Below are positions 1 through 10,031 of a stretch of 64,000 nt of DNA, one piece after another; position 1 is the first letter of the stretch, and each line of letters opens with the position of its first letter. Under the pieces are notes generated by a model. It was given only the letters and a program-made list of their open reading frames with translations. It did no database searches and was not told where the DNA came from. The translations under genes were made by a program, and so were the position numbers. Origin of the DNA: GCA-003244245 sp963823755 (GTDB taxonomy: Bacteria > Actinomycetota > Actinomycetes > Mycobacteriales > Pseudonocardiaceae). The stretch lies in contig CAWGMP010000010.1 in assembly GCA_963823755.1 (NCBI GenBank), positions 1-64,000 of the forward strand, written 5' to 3'.

Positions 1-345
1 GGATCCTGCCGCGGCTGGCAGTTCCTCGGTCAAGCATATGGACGTCAAGGGTCCCGTCACCATGATCTCCAAGGATCAATCGGAAGGGCGACAACGGCTC
101 CTATGACAAGGTGGAAAACAAGGTGACGCTGACCGGCAACGTCACCCTTCAGCCAGGGCACCAACGTGACCAAAGGCGATCGGCTCGTCTACGATCTGAC
201 CAGCGGCCAGGCGCAGGTCTTCTGGGCCGACAAAGACCGGGTGCAAAGCGTCTTCACGCCCGGCTCCGGAAGTCCAGACGTCGCCGGAACGCCCTCGAAG
301 AAAAAGCCTCAATCGAAGCCAAGCCCTGCGGGGACGGCGAGCACC
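1..345 (+). pseudogene. lptA: LptA/OstA-type LPS transport protein, 3' part, frameshifted
   Basis: The periplasmic LptA bridge protein carries lipopolysaccharide across the periplasm of Gram-negative bacteria. The window opens inside the gene. Recognisable OstA-family pieces run in three successive frames: KHMDVKGPVTMISKD, then GSYDKVENKVTLTGNVTL, then TKGDRLVYDLTSGQAQV, with shifts near 90 and 160. The order lptA-lptB-rpoN-hpf-ptsN downstream is the classic proteobacterial arrangement and supports the call. The true stop cannot be placed because of the indels, so the end given is approximate. An actinobacterium does not make LPS, so this gene does not belong with the rest of the window. Confidence 0.6.
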
Positions 346-639
346 CGATCGGCGAGCTGTTGCGTCGTCGTCGCCTGTGCACCATGTTTGACCCCGGCCA
401 CTCCGCGCCTCTTCAGAGCTTGCTTGACGTGCCTGTTGCTTCCCCGATCGGTTCGCCGGCGCCAGCCCGCACGGCACGAGTCAGCGCCCGTGACCGCGTG
501 GCGGCTTCCGTTCGTCGGGCGTACGGCGGAGGCCGAGCGGCGTTCGGATCGACCCGCGGACGCCGCACTGCTCGGACCTGACGCTGTCTTCGGCTTCGGC
601 GGGCCGGACGAAGACAGCTCCGCCGCCGCCCTCGTCGAG

Positions 640-1372
640 GATGCCACAGGCGTTCTGGGCGTCCACAATCTCGGCAAGTCGCTACCGCGGCCGGCAGGTC
701 GTGCAGGACGTCAGCTCGACGTCCGGCGCGGCGAGGCGGTCGGCCTGCTCGGCCCGAACGGCGCCGGCAAGACGACCGTCTTCTACATGATCACGGGCCT
801 GGTGCGGCCGGACAAGGGGCGGATCGAGCTCGACGGGCACGACGTCACCGGCGCTGCCGATGTATCGCCGCGCGCGGCTCGGCATCGGCTACCTGCCGCA
901 GGAAGCCTCGATCTTCCGCGGTCTCAACGTCGAGGACAACATCCGGGCGGTCCTGGAGATCACCGTTCCCGACAAGGCGCGGCGCGAGGCGGAACTCGAC
1001 GACCTGCTCGACGAGTTCAACATCGCGCAGGCTGCGCAAGACGCCCGTCCATCGCGCTGTCGGGCGGCGAACGGCGGCGCTGCGAGATCGCGCGCGCGCT
1101 GGCCGGCCACCCGTCCTTCATGCTGCTCGACGAGCCGTTCGCCGGCATCGATCCGATCGCGGTCGGCGACATCCAGGACCTCGTGCGGCACCTGAAGGGC
1201 CGCGGCATCGGCGTTCTGATCACCGATCACAACGTGCGCGAAACGCTCGGGCTGATCGACCGCGCCTACATCATCCATTCCGGCCACGTGCTGACCGAGG
1301 GCAGCGCCGACGAGATCGTCGCCGATCCCGACGTGCGGCGCTATCTACCTCGGCGAGGACTTCCGGCTGTAG
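640..1372 (+). pseudogene. lptB: LptB, ATP-binding protein of the LPS export ABC transporter, frameshifted
   Basis: LptB is the cytoplasmic ATPase of LptBFG, which extracts lipopolysaccharide from the inner membrane. In pieces the whole ATPase is visible: Walker A LLGPNGAGKTT (about 750-780), the Q-loop region LGIGYLPQEASIFRGL (about 880-920), signature LSGGERRRCEIARALA (about 1065-1105), Walker B FMLLDEPFAGIDP (about 1120-1155) and the switch His in LITDHNVRETL (about 1217-1250). The coding frame changes near 690-720, 850-870, 1040-1060 and 1345, so no single ORF covers it. The stop TAG is at 1370-1372. The start is uncertain; a short N-terminal extension as in rhizobial LptB may begin near 480. 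Alphaproteobacterial in character. Confidence 0.8.
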
Positions 1373-1516
1373 CAGCGGCCGCGGGCCTGCAGACCGGTTA
1401 CATGCTCTACGAAAGCCGCTCGGTTTGTGCTGGGCCAAGCACACGGCTCAGAAGCGTGCTATAAGCACTCGACGGCGCGTCGCTCAACGGCGGTTACCGG
1501 TTAAGCGTTGGGTCTG

Positions 1517-3085
1517 ATGATGGCATTTTCGGCCAAACTGGTGATGCGCCAGGGCCAATCCCTGGTGATGACGCCGCAGCTCCTGCAGGCCATCAAGCTT
1601 CTCCAACTCTCCAATCTCGAACTCGCCTCCTTCATCGAGGAGGAACTCGAGCGCAATCCGCTGCTCGAGCGGGCCGAGGAACGCCGCGGCGAGCCGCAGG
1701 AGCCGCGCGACGAGCCAGGACGATCGGCTACCGACGCCGAGCCGAGCGAGCGACGACTGGATCTCCGACGAGTTCGAGACCGACCGCGCCGCCCTGGAGA
1801 CGAGCCTCGGAACCGAACTCGACAACACGTTCGATGCGCGAGCGGGCCCGAACGCCGCGCCAAGCGCCGGCCGAGGTGCATGGCCTCTCGCGCCACGTCC
1901 TGGACCGGAGCGCCGGGCGGCAGCGGGCGACGGCGAGGCGACCCAATCTCGAAGAGCTATCGTGGCCGCCGCTCTCCCTGCACGACCATCTCGGCGACGC
2001 AACTCGCGCTCGCGCGTGCCGATCCGGTCGACCGTATGATCGGCCACGCGCTCATCGACGCCATCGACGAGGCCGGCTACCTGCGCGAACCGCTGGCGGC
2101 CATCGCCGAGCGGCTCGGCGCCGACCGGTCGCGGGTCGAGGCCGTGCTCGCCATCGTCCAGAGCTTCGAGCCGACCGGCGTCGGGGCGCGCGACCTCGCC
2201 GAATGCCTCGCGCATGCAGCTGCGGGAGCGCGACCGGTTCGATCCGGCCATGGCAGGCGCTGGTCTAGCCACCTCGAGCTGCTGGCGCAAGCGGGACTTT
2301 GCCGGCCTGCGGCGGCTCTGCGGCGTCGACGACGAGGACCTCGCCGACATGGTCGCCGAGATCCGCCGGCTCGACCCCAAGCCCGGCCGGGCCTTCGGCG
2401 GCGGCGCCGGTCCAGACCGTGGTGCCCGGACGTCTATGTCTGGGCGGCGCGCCGGACGGCTCCTGGAACATCGAGCTGAACACCGACGTGCTGCCGCGCG
2501 TGCTGGTCAACCAGACGCTATCAGCCCGGGTCCGCAGCAAGCGGCAGCGAGGCCGACAGGAGCTTCGTGGCCAACTGCCTGCAGACCGCCAACTGGCTGA
2601 CCAAGAGCCTCGAGCAGCGGGCGCGCACGATCCTCAAGGTGTCGAGCGAGATCGTGCGCCAGCAGGACGCCTTCTTCGCCAAGGGCGTCGAGCATCTGCG
2701 GCCGCTGAACCTCCAGCGTCGCGGACGCGATCGGCATGCACGAATCCACCGTGTCGCGCGTCACGTCGAACAAGTACATGGCGCGCCCGCGCGGCCTGTT
2801 CGAGCTGAAGTACTTCTTCACCGCCTCGATCGCCTCGACGCTCGGGCGGCGATGCGCATTCGGCCGAAGCGGTGCGCTTCCGCATCAAGCAGATGATCGA
2901 TGGAGAAGCGGCCGCACGACGTCCTGTCCGACGACGCGATCGTCGCGCGGCTGAAGGAGGCCAACATCGAGATCGCCCGGCGCACGGTCGCCAAATACCG
3001 CGAGAGCCTGCGCATTCCCTCGTCGGTCGAGCGGCGCCGCGAGAAAAGAGCGTCAGGCTGGTGCAGGAGGTCGCGGTCGCGTTGA
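1517..3085 (+). pseudogene. rpoN: RNA polymerase sigma-54 factor RpoN, frameshifted
   Basis: RpoN directs core RNA polymerase to -24/-12 promoters and needs AAA+ activators. Region I is intact at the start (MAFSAKLVMRQGQSLVMTP, then QAIKLLQLSNLELA). The core-binding region (about 1980-2230) and the DNA-binding part (about 2560-3060) follow in changing frames. The invariant RpoN box is readable as ARRTVAKYRESLRI (about 2977-3015). At least six frame changes interrupt the roughly 510-codon gene (for example near 1720, 1960, 2215, 2400, 2540, 2720, 2840). Sigma-54 is absent from actinobacteria, which makes this the clearest sign that the first 4.6 kb is foreign sequence. Confidence 0.85.
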
Positions 3086-3137
3086 CTTCATTCGGCGCCA
3101 GACTAACGCTGGCGCCATAGGGACGGAGGCAGAAAGA

Positions 3138-3713
3138 ATGACGGTTCGGGTGTCGGGCAAAAACCTGGCCATTGGTGAAGCGCTTCAGGATCATGCCCAG
3201 CTTCGCATCGCGGCGGCGGTCGGGCGCTATTTCGACGGCCCGATCTCCGGGCATGTGGTGATCGAAACCGAGGGATCGGGTTACCGATCGGATATGACGC
3301 TCCACCTCCAATCCGGTCTGACGCTTCAGGTCGATGGGCGAGCCCACGACCCCTATCCATGTTTCGATCAGGCGGTTGAGAAACTGAGCGGCGCCTCCGT
3401 CGATACAAGAGCCGGTTGCGGGATCGCCACCCCGTCGGTGTACCCAACGACATCCCGTTGATGGCCGAGCGCACGATCGAACAACCGGACGAAGAGGATG
3501 ACGGCGCGGACTACAGTCCGGTTGTGGTGGCGGAGCGCAAAATGCCGCTGAAGGCGATGTCAGTGGCGGTCCGCGGTCTCCGATCTCGATCTGTCAGGTG
3601 CTCCGGTCCTGGTGTTCCGCCACGCCGGAAACGGGCACGTTAACATCGTTTATCGACGCGCCGACGGACATATCGGCTGGATCGATCCTGCTGACGCGAC
3701 TGACGGTGTCTGA
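3138..3713 (+). pseudogene. hpf: Long-form ribosome hibernation promoting factor, frameshifted
   Basis: HPF dimerises 70S ribosomes in stationary phase. The N-terminal S30AE/YfiA domain is intact from ATG 3138 (MTVRVSGKNLAIGEALQDH through PCFDQAVEKL). The frame shifts near 3400 into a linker ending in VVVAERKMPLKAMSV, then again near 3580 into the C-terminal ribosome-binding domain (LDLSGAPVLVFRHAG, then HVNIVYRRADGHIGWIDP), ending with TGA at 3711-3713. The total length fits long HPF of about 190 aa. It lies immediately downstream of rpoN as in most proteobacteria. The two frameshifts are most simply sequence errors. Confidence 0.75.
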
Positions 3714-3858
3714 CTCGGCATGCGAATTGCTCGCTGCATCTGGCAGATGAGCTGACAGCCGGATCGAGGTTCGGCTGCAAGACAGCGGAAAAGATGCCGA
3801 CCGGACGGTTACGGGTTTGCAGCTGTGCGGCCTGGTCAGGGGGGATTTGAATTTACCG

Positions 3859-4321
3859 ATGGGATTGACCGATCTGATCGCGGCGGATGCCATTCTTCCC
3901 TCGCTCAGGGTGTCTTCGAAGAAAGCGGCCCTGCAAGGCGTGAGCGATGCCGCGGGGCAGATTTCCGGCCTGCCGGCGGAGGACACCTCGATGCCGTTCT
4001 GCAGCGTGAGGCCCTTGGCTCCACCGGGATCGGGGCGGGCATCGCCATCCCGCACGGCAAACTGGAGCGCTGCGGCCGGATCTTCGGCGTTTTCGCCCAC
4101 CTCCAGAAGGCCGTTGATTTCGATTCGGTCGACGGCGCCCCAGTCGATCTTCTGCTGATGCTGATCGCCTCGAACTTCGCCGGTGCAGATCGCTGAAGGC
4201 GCTTGCTGGTCGCCCGCTTCTTTCGCGACCCCCGATCGGGGTGCGCTCTGGGCGATGCGCGACGCGAGTCGATCTTTGCCGTGCTGTCCGGCAGCGAAAT
4301 CGAGACCCACGAAGCTGACGG
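3859..4321 (+). pseudogene. ptsN: PTS IIA-like nitrogen regulatory protein PtsN, frameshifted
   Basis: PtsN (EIIA-Ntr) is the terminal phospho-acceptor of the nitrogen-related PTS. The start MGLTDLIAADAILPSLRV and the phosphorylated-His motif region GIGAGIAIPHGKLE (about 4027-4068) are clear, followed by VDLLLMLIA. Frames change near 3990 and 4195, and the expected C-terminus (SIFAVLSGSEIETHEA) lies about 4275-4320. The end coordinate is estimated from the usual length of about 154 aa. It completes the rpoN-hpf-ptsN order of alphaproteobacteria. Confidence 0.7.
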
Positions 4322-4364
4322 ACCGATCAGCGGTGCCGCGGCGAACCTCTGGGGTGACCGGTCT

Positions 4365-4640
4365 TTAGGCCAGCTCGAGTTCAGCGCATTTCGCCTGAAG
4401 GATGGCCCGGTCGAACGGCTTCATGATGTAGGTATCGGCGCCGGCGTGCATCGCCCGGGCGATGTGAGCGAGATCGTTTTCGTCGTGCACAGAATGACGC
4501 AGTGCGAGGCAAACCCTACGCAGACCACGTCGTCTAGCAGTAACAGGCCTGGGCGCTGCATGGCGGTGAACGAGTTGAACGCGGCCGCGGGGTCGTTGCC
4601 GGCCGATCCCTCGATAACGACCGGCCAGCAGAGGAATTAC
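4365..4640 (-). pseudogene. CheY-like response regulator, C-terminal fragment
   Basis: The minus strand ends in ENDLAHIARAMHAGADTYIM-KPFDR followed by a short tail and a TAA at 4365-4367. The conserved Lys of KPF and the ENDxAHIxRAxxAGAxxxIMKPFD pattern are typical of single-domain alphaproteobacterial CheY receivers. Upstream (about 4500-4640) the reading breaks into other frames, and the phospho-acceptor Asp region cannot be read with confidence. The fragment seems to run into the junction with actinobacterial sequence, so its N-terminus is missing. Confidence 0.55.
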
Positions 4641-4761
4641 ACCAACTGGCACCTGGTAGCAGTTTCCTTAACGACACCCCTGTCGAGCTGTAACGTGGTT
4701 TGCAGTCGACCACCGTAGTGGACACTCACTGAGCGTGACCTCCTCAGACAGGAACCACCTC
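4640..4761. other. Probable join between alphaproteobacterial and actinobacterial sequence
   Basis: Left of here all recognisable genes are proteobacterial and riddled with frameshifts. From 4762 rightwards genes are actinobacterial and mostly intact. No integrase, att-like repeat, tRNA or insertion sequence is visible at the boundary, which argues for an assembly or cloning chimera rather than a natural insertion. The exact base cannot be fixed by eye. Confidence 0.5.
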
Positions 4762-5643
4762 GTGGCTGAGCAAACCCTTCCGAATCTCCTCGGCGTCCAC
4801 GCCCTGGTCTGGGTGGGTGACACCTCGCCCGCATCGGTCGATTACGCCGTCGCCAAGACCACAGAGACTGGATACGACCTGCTCGAGCTGTCCCTGCACG
4901 ACACGGCGAACCTCGACGTCGCTGCCGCCCGCCGCCGGCTCACCGAGGCGGGCCTGCGGGTCGTCTGCTCCCGTGGGTTGGCCTTCGACGCCGACATTTC
5001 CAGCGAAGACACCACCATCGTCGAGCGAGGTGAACAGCTGTTACACGACTCGCTGCGGATCACCGCCGAACTCGGCGGCACCCACTTCACCGGTGCCCTT
5101 TACAGCGCACTCGGAAAATACCACCACCCGCTCAGCGACGCCGGTCGGCGCAATGTCGTGGCCGTACTCGGGCGCCTGGCCAGACAGGCCCGTGACCGTG
5201 GCATGACCTTGGGCCTGGAAATCTGCAACCGGTACGAGACCAATGTGGTCAACACCGCCCGGCAGGCTCTGGTCCTCGCCGACGACATCGGCGAGGACAA
5301 TATTCTCCTTCACCTCGACACGTACCACATGAACCTCGAGGAGGACGACCTCGTGCGGCCCGTCCGCGAGGTAGGCGACCGACTCGGGTACATCCACATC
5401 GGCGAGAACCACCGCGGCTACCTCGGATCGGGTCATCTCGATTTCACCGCGTTCTTTCATGCCCTCATCGACGTCCACTACACCGGACCCATCACCTTCG
5501 AGTCCTTCTCCTCGGCTGTCATCGCCGCCGGACTCTCCAACGACCTGGCCATCTGGCGCAACCTGTGGAGCGACGGCGAGGATCTCGCCCGCCATGCCCG
5601 AACCTTCATCGCCAACCACCTCACCGCCGCCGGCGTATCGTGA
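4762..5643 (+). CDS. Sugar phosphate isomerase/epimerase (D-tagatose 3-epimerase family)
   Basis: A TIM-barrel AP-endonuclease-2 family protein that probably interconverts ketoses at C3 (tagatose/psicose/ribulose 3-epimerase group); the exact sugar cannot be inferred. Visible family features are LGVHALVWVGD at the N-terminus, the metal-ligand Glu in LGLEICNRYETN (about residue 155), HLDTYHMN with the second ligand and substrate-binding Asp/His (about 190), YIHIGENHRGYLGSGHLDF (about 220) and a final ligand Glu in ITFESFSS (about 250). GTG 4762 is preferred over GTG 4735 because AGGA lies about 10 bases upstream and family members begin at this point. It overlaps the next gene by one base (TGATG), so the two are probably translated as a unit. 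Confidence 0.8.
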   Translation: MAEQTLPNLLGVHALVWVGDTSPASVDYAVAKTTETGYDLLELSLHDTANLDVAAARRRLTEAGLRVVCSRGLAFDADISSEDTTIVERGEQLLHDSLRITAELGGTHFTGALYSALGKYHHPLSDAGRRNVVAVLGRLARQARDRGMTLGLEICNRYETNVVNTARQALVLADDIGEDNILLHLDTYHMNLEEDDLVRPVREVGDRLGYIHIGENHRGYLGSGHLDFTAFFHALIDVHYTGPITFESFSSAVIAAGLSNDLAIWRNLWSDGEDLARHARTFIANHLTAAGVS

Positions 5644-6332
5644 TGACCTTCGACCAGCTCGTGGACCGCGCCCGTTCGCTCATCGCCGACGGCACACGGG
5701 CGCTGCTGGGCATCACCGGTCCCCCGGGAGCGGGTAAGACCACCCTCGCTGAGCAACTCATCCAGACGCTGGCACCCGCGCCACCACCGACGCTCATCCC
5801 TGATCAGTGGATCGCTCACGTCCCGATGGATGGCTTCCACCTTGCCGACAAGGAACTCGCCCGGCTGGACCGCTGCGACCGCAAAGGCGCTCCCGACACC
5901 TTCGACCCTGCCGGCTACGCAGCCTTGCTGCGCCGCCTACACGAAGACATCGACGAGGTCGTCTACGCCCCCGGCTTCGAACGCACCCTCGAACAGCCCA
6001 TTGCAGGTACGATCCCGGTGCCTCTGTCCGCCCGACTGATCATCACCGAAGGCAACTACCTGCTGTTCAAAGACCATGGCTGGGACCGTGTCCGGCCACA
6101 GCTCAACGAAGTCTGGTACGTCGACCTCGATACAGACGAGCGTGTCCGCCGACTCATCACCCGCCACGTCCGGTTCGGAAAGGAACCCATCGCGGCGGCC
6201 GCTTGGGCCTCCGGCACCGACGAACGCAACGCTGCCTTGATCAACTCGACCCGATCCCACGCCGACCTCATCGTCCCGGTTAGCCTGATGCGCTCTCTCG
6301 GCGCCCCATCGGCCCAATTCCAAACGGGATAA
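5643..6332 (+). CDS. Nucleoside/nucleotide kinase family protein (probable sugar kinase)
   Basis: A P-loop kinase of the uridine-kinase/pantothenate-kinase fold, 229 aa. Walker A is ITGPPGAGKTTLAEQL (about residues 26-41), followed by HVPMDGFHLADKEL and the acidic motif IITEGNYLLF, all diagnostic of the YggC/FrcK-like branch. Its start overlaps the stop of the epimerase gene by one base. The pairing of a ketose 3-epimerase with such a kinase suggests the product of the first enzyme is phosphorylated by the second; this is inference. The substrate is not known from sequence. Confidence 0.75.
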   Translation: MTFDQLVDRARSLIADGTRALLGITGPPGAGKTTLAEQLIQTLAPAPPPTLIPDQWIAHVPMDGFHLADKELARLDRCDRKGAPDTFDPAGYAALLRRLHEDIDEVVYAPGFERTLEQPIAGTIPVPLSARLIITEGNYLLFKDHGWDRVRPQLNEVWYVDLDTDERVRRLITRHVRFGKEPIAAAAWASGTDERNAALINSTRSHADLIVPVSLMRSLGAPSAQFQTG

Positions 6333-6844
6333 TCATGCAGGCACCGCGGACCACCGATCCGTCGACGCTGACGGGGCGGCCGAACACCAGTGCGCTGATC
6401 ACCCGCGGCCGAGCCCCGGTGAGCATGGCGGCGCCGTCGCGTGACGCGGTGTCGCGGCCATTGGGCTAGGCTATGCATTTCTCGCAGATGACGGTTCCCT
6501 CGCGGGGCAGTGCGCCGCAGGCGCACCGTTTATTGATCCGAGATGTCTCAGCGTGTATCAACTCCTCGGTGTCGGCGTCACCTTCCTTTGTGGGAACAAC
6601 TCAAGTGCACAGCACAACGGCCCCCGGGTACCATTAGCACCCGGTGAACCACGTGTTCCCTACCGGGCCGCCTCGAACTCTTTGCACGGGCGGGGGTGGT
6701 CCGGTTTGTTCTCCACCAATCGTTTATTTTTCTCCTTGGTCGTCTAAAATTTTCGCCTTGCTATCTGTCTCCACCGCGCACTGGGCATACGCCCGGATAA
6801 CCTCTTGCCTCTTACCGGCTCTGCCGGATGGGATGACCGAGAAG
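6333..6844. other. Stretch without a convincing gene; two tiny ORFs
   Basis: A 44-codon ORF runs on the plus strand at 6335-6469. On the minus strand about 33-40 codons ending at 6471 encode a zinc-knuckle-like tail (RCACGALPREGTVICEKCIA) with CxC and CxxC spacing, but no ATG or GTG start is in frame. The part about 6715-6765 is AT-rich relative to the surroundings. Nothing else is recognised. Confidence 0.3.
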
Positions 6845-7084
6845 TCAGACGGGTGCGAAGATCGGCAATCCGATCAGCTGTGAGGGGGGAATCTCCAGCG
6901 CGCTGGCCAGTGCCATGATCTCGGAGAGGGTCAGCTCGCGTTGTCCGTGTTCGATGCGGTGCAGGGTGGATTTGCTCATTCCGGCTAGCCCGGCGATGAC
7001 CCGCAGCGACTTGTCTCGGTTTGTGCGGATCCGGTGGATGCGCAGGCCGATCGTGCGCATCGTCATTGCGGCATCCTGACTCAC
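6845..7084 (-). pseudogene. XRE-family HTH regulator, C-terminally truncated
   Basis: The 79-codon product is only the DNA-binding half of a type of actinobacterial XRE regulator that normally continues for 200-300 residues of TPR-like helices. The helix-turn-helix reads SLRVIAGLAGMSKSTLHRIE, and the sequence stops just after PPSQLIGLPIFAPV, where family members carry on. No continuation was found downstream in any frame. The frame is open upstream of GTG 7084 for about 65 codons without an ATG or GTG, so a longer ancestral reading frame is possible. A free HTH could still bind DNA, but decay is the simplest reading. Confidence 0.6.
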
Positions 7085-7149
7085 CGGGGCCGGCCTTCTC
7101 GGGGAGCGAGCTGGTGGTGATGTACTGCGGTGGGAGTGCCTGCGCCTGA

Positions 7150-7539
7150 CTAGCGGCGGGATTCCTGATCCGATGGACAGTGGTGGTGGGGGCTGGTCGT
7201 CATCGAGGTACTCGGTGAGCTGCTGGTCAGGCCGTGCACCGGCACGATCCAGTGCTCCCGGCTCAGATCGCCAGTCACCTGCTCACCCCTTCCGTGGTTC
7301 TGCTGAGTCAAGCTAGGTTCATACGTCATGTCATGACCTGCACAGACATCACTCAGACCAGTCTTCATGGTCACGGCGTGATCATCTCCAATGATCGCTG
7401 AGACATGCACTGCATCGGGGTACGCTCCAACCGGATAAGGGTGCGGTGAGTGGCTATGCATAGTGTCCTCAGGGCGCTGTCCCGGAGAGATGTGCTGATG
7501 AGGCCCCAAAGGCGTCCCAAGGGTGGACCAGTGAGGCAC
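7150..7539 (-). CDS. Hypothetical small protein, uncertain
   Basis: An open frame of up to 129 codons directly upstream of the truncated XRE gene. The central part (DLSREHWIVPVHGLTSSS) looks protein-like. After it a second frame (PDQQLTEYLDDDQPPPPLSI) looks more natural and continues in frame with the XRE gene, which suggests a one-base shift near 7215. The upstream half, rich in His and Pro, may not be coding. No family is recognised. Confidence 0.25.
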   Translation of the reverse strand: MPHWSTLGTPLGPHQHISPGQRPEDTMHSHSPHPYPVGAYPDAVHVSAIIGDDHAVTMKTGLSDVCAGHDMTYEPSLTQQNHGRGEQVTGDLSREHWIVPVHGLTSSSPSTSMTTSPHHHCPSDQESRR

Positions 7540-7583
7540 TACGCTCAGCGCGACAGTTCCCGTGTCTGTCGAGAGGATCGTGG

Positions 7584-9276
7584 GTGCACCGGATGGTCAG
7601 CGTTCAGTGCTGGACTGGAGCTGAGACCAAGGCTCTGCGCCAGGCCATGCGCCTGAGCATCCGCGCTTTCGCCGCGTATCTCGGTATCGACGCCCGGACG
7701 GTGAACAAGTGGGAAGCCCGGCACACCACCATCACCTTGCGCCCTCATACCCAAGCACTCATGGACACCGCCCTCGCGCGGGCACCCGAAGAGGTGAAGA
7801 CCCGCTTCATTCACACAGCGAACAGCGCACCGCAGGAACAACACGGAAACGCAGCGCAGCTCGCCACAGTTGCGCATGACCCCCATACCGAACCGTTCCC
7901 GGGCTCAGACTTCCGTAACCCCTTGTCAGGAAACGACGACCCCGACTCCTTACGTACTGAGTCAGCCCCCAATCCCTGCATTATTTCCCAGATGTCATAC
8001 TCAGGCGACGATGGAATCGCAGGCTACTCGGAGGAACGACCTGAGGGTTCACAGGGTCGTCCGGGTGATTCGGCGGCTCAATCACCTTCGTTGACACAAT
8101 TCGGTCCTGTCGGTGATTTTGCTGCGTTGTTCGCCGCGAACCTGGCGCTGTTCACCGCTGCCGCGCATAGTATTCGTGAAGGGGAGGGGTACAATGAGCT
8201 ACTTACGAGTTTGCGGCGATTGGTGGACAGGATGAACCGACGTGACCTGTTGCAGCTATTCGGTTTGACCGCGACGACCGCATTTGCTTCCCCGTGGCTC
8301 GAAAGTCCGGATCCAGGCGAACAAGAGCGCGTGGTAGCGGCCATTATTAAACCGGAAAGGGTAGATGCGCAGATCATCACGCACATCGAATCGGTTCTTT
8401 TCGACGCCCACCTCAGCAACGACAAGCTAGGCCCACGGGCGGCGCTGCATACCGTTCTTGCCCAGCAGAAGATATTACAGGCCATGGCTGCCGAGTGTCC
8501 CGATGAGCTACGGCCGCGCCTTCTCTCGGTGCTCGGAAATTCCCAGCGAAGCGCGGGCTGGATTTCCTTTAATGCTGATAATCTGTCTGCTACGCGTCGG
8601 TACTACGAGCAAGCGCGCGTTGTTGCGCATGACGCACAGGATCTGGAACTCGCCACCATGGTGCTGGCGAACTTGAGCCATGCTGCCGAATCATCCGGAC
8701 AACCGGCCATGTCGGTTGACTACGCTGTTGCCGCACAAACATGGGCAGAACGAGCCCATAATGCCTGTTTGAGCTGCGTTTGCTTCCGACATTAGCGCAT
8801 GCGCCTTTGCGGCGATGGGTGACTATAACACAGCAATGCGGCACCTTGAAAGCACGCAGGCCTATCTACCCGAGTGTTCGGAACAATCAGCGCTTACCTT
8901 CTACACTTACAGCGAAGCGCTCCACGTCGCTAGACGCGGCCAGTTCCTGCTTGAGCTCAACCGGCCAGCCGACGCGGTGAAAGTCATCGGCGAATCGTTG
9001 AAACTCTATGCGGCGGAGCAGCCCGACTCTTCTTCTTATAGAAATATCAATATCGCGATGGCTAAATTGGATCTTAGTGCAGCCCACGTGCAAGCAGGTG
9101 ATATTGATGAAAGCACAGCTATGCTTTCGAGTGTTGTGGACTTCGTTTCCCAGAATCGTGCCGATCGCCTCGTGAAACGAGTGCGCAGCATCCGTGCCAC
9201 CCTGGAACCATGGCAGGACACGCCACCGGTCAAGCAACTCGATGATCAACTTCACGGATCCGGGCTACGCTCCTGA
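7584..9276 (+). pseudogene. XRE-family regulator with TPR-like C-terminal region, one frameshift
   Basis: A large actinobacterial transcription regulator. The N-terminal HTH is clear (CWTGAETKALRQAMRLSIRA, then YLGIDARTVNKWEA, about residues 9-45). A variable linker follows, then a helical TPR-like region (about 230-550) of the kind thought to bind a peptide or small ligand. The frame ends at a TAG near 8793, but shifting by one base near 8775 gives AAFASDISACAFAAMGDYNTAM and restores the family C-terminus to 9276. A single indel, natural or from sequencing, is the simplest explanation. GTG 7584 follows GAGAGGA; ATG 7593 is an alternative. Confidence 0.65.
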
Positions 9277-10031
9277 TCAAGGGTTTCGGTGGACCTCAGC
9301 CAGTTCCCCAAGCCGCAGCCAGGACAGCAGGGATAATAAGCGAGCGCAAACCGGACTAGAGTCAACTGTCCGAGCCCGACCTCGCCGATTTTTGATCAAG
9401 CGACTTAACATCAGCGCAAAACCGATCAGATCAGTGATCTCCACGTACTTGTTCCCACGGCGCTGGGCCGACCCCGCTCGACGTCCTCGAAATCCGCTTC
9501 TACCGTGAGCACCGCACCTCCGTGTGTGCGCACACGGCCTTTCCGCGCGACTCCGGCCAGGAACAGCAGTGCAGGTGGGAAGACCGACCACGCCATGGTC
9601 GAGGACGACTGTCGGAGCTGTGGGCCGCCACCTCCGTCGAGAAGCTGACCGACCGCTGGTGACGCGGCAGATCGGCGGCAGGAGCGGCCAGCACCAGGAA
9701 GCGGTCGAGCTGTTCAGTCACCATCACGGCGGCGACCCGGGCGGTGCCGTCGACGCGGCAGTGCTGCTGCGCACCGAATGGCGGTGGTACGCAAGATGGC
9801 ATTACGGGTCTTCGTCGACCGGGTCGACCGAACCGCAGTGGTGCGCCGGGCCAGGGAGGATCCCGCCGGTCGGTCCGCCGCTGGACGTCCGAGTTGGAGT
9901 CCCGGACCGCTGGTCCGGAGCCGACGACGCTCCCCTGACGGGGCGGTGCGCCGGAATGGGTGACGGCATCAACGGGTACGGTCCATCACTCGATCTCATG
10001 GCCGGGAGGTCGAGGTCCGAAGGAGACGAGA
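9277..10031. other. Degenerate stretch, no intact gene
   Basis: No gene with normal start and family resemblance is seen. A reading frame on the plus strand ending at TGA 9660-9662 contains LDVLEIRFYREHRT and ELWAATSVEKLTDRW and looks like the tail of a decayed protein, but I cannot name it. The long frame at 9524-10156 lacks family features and overlaps the real start at 10032. Confidence 0.35.
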
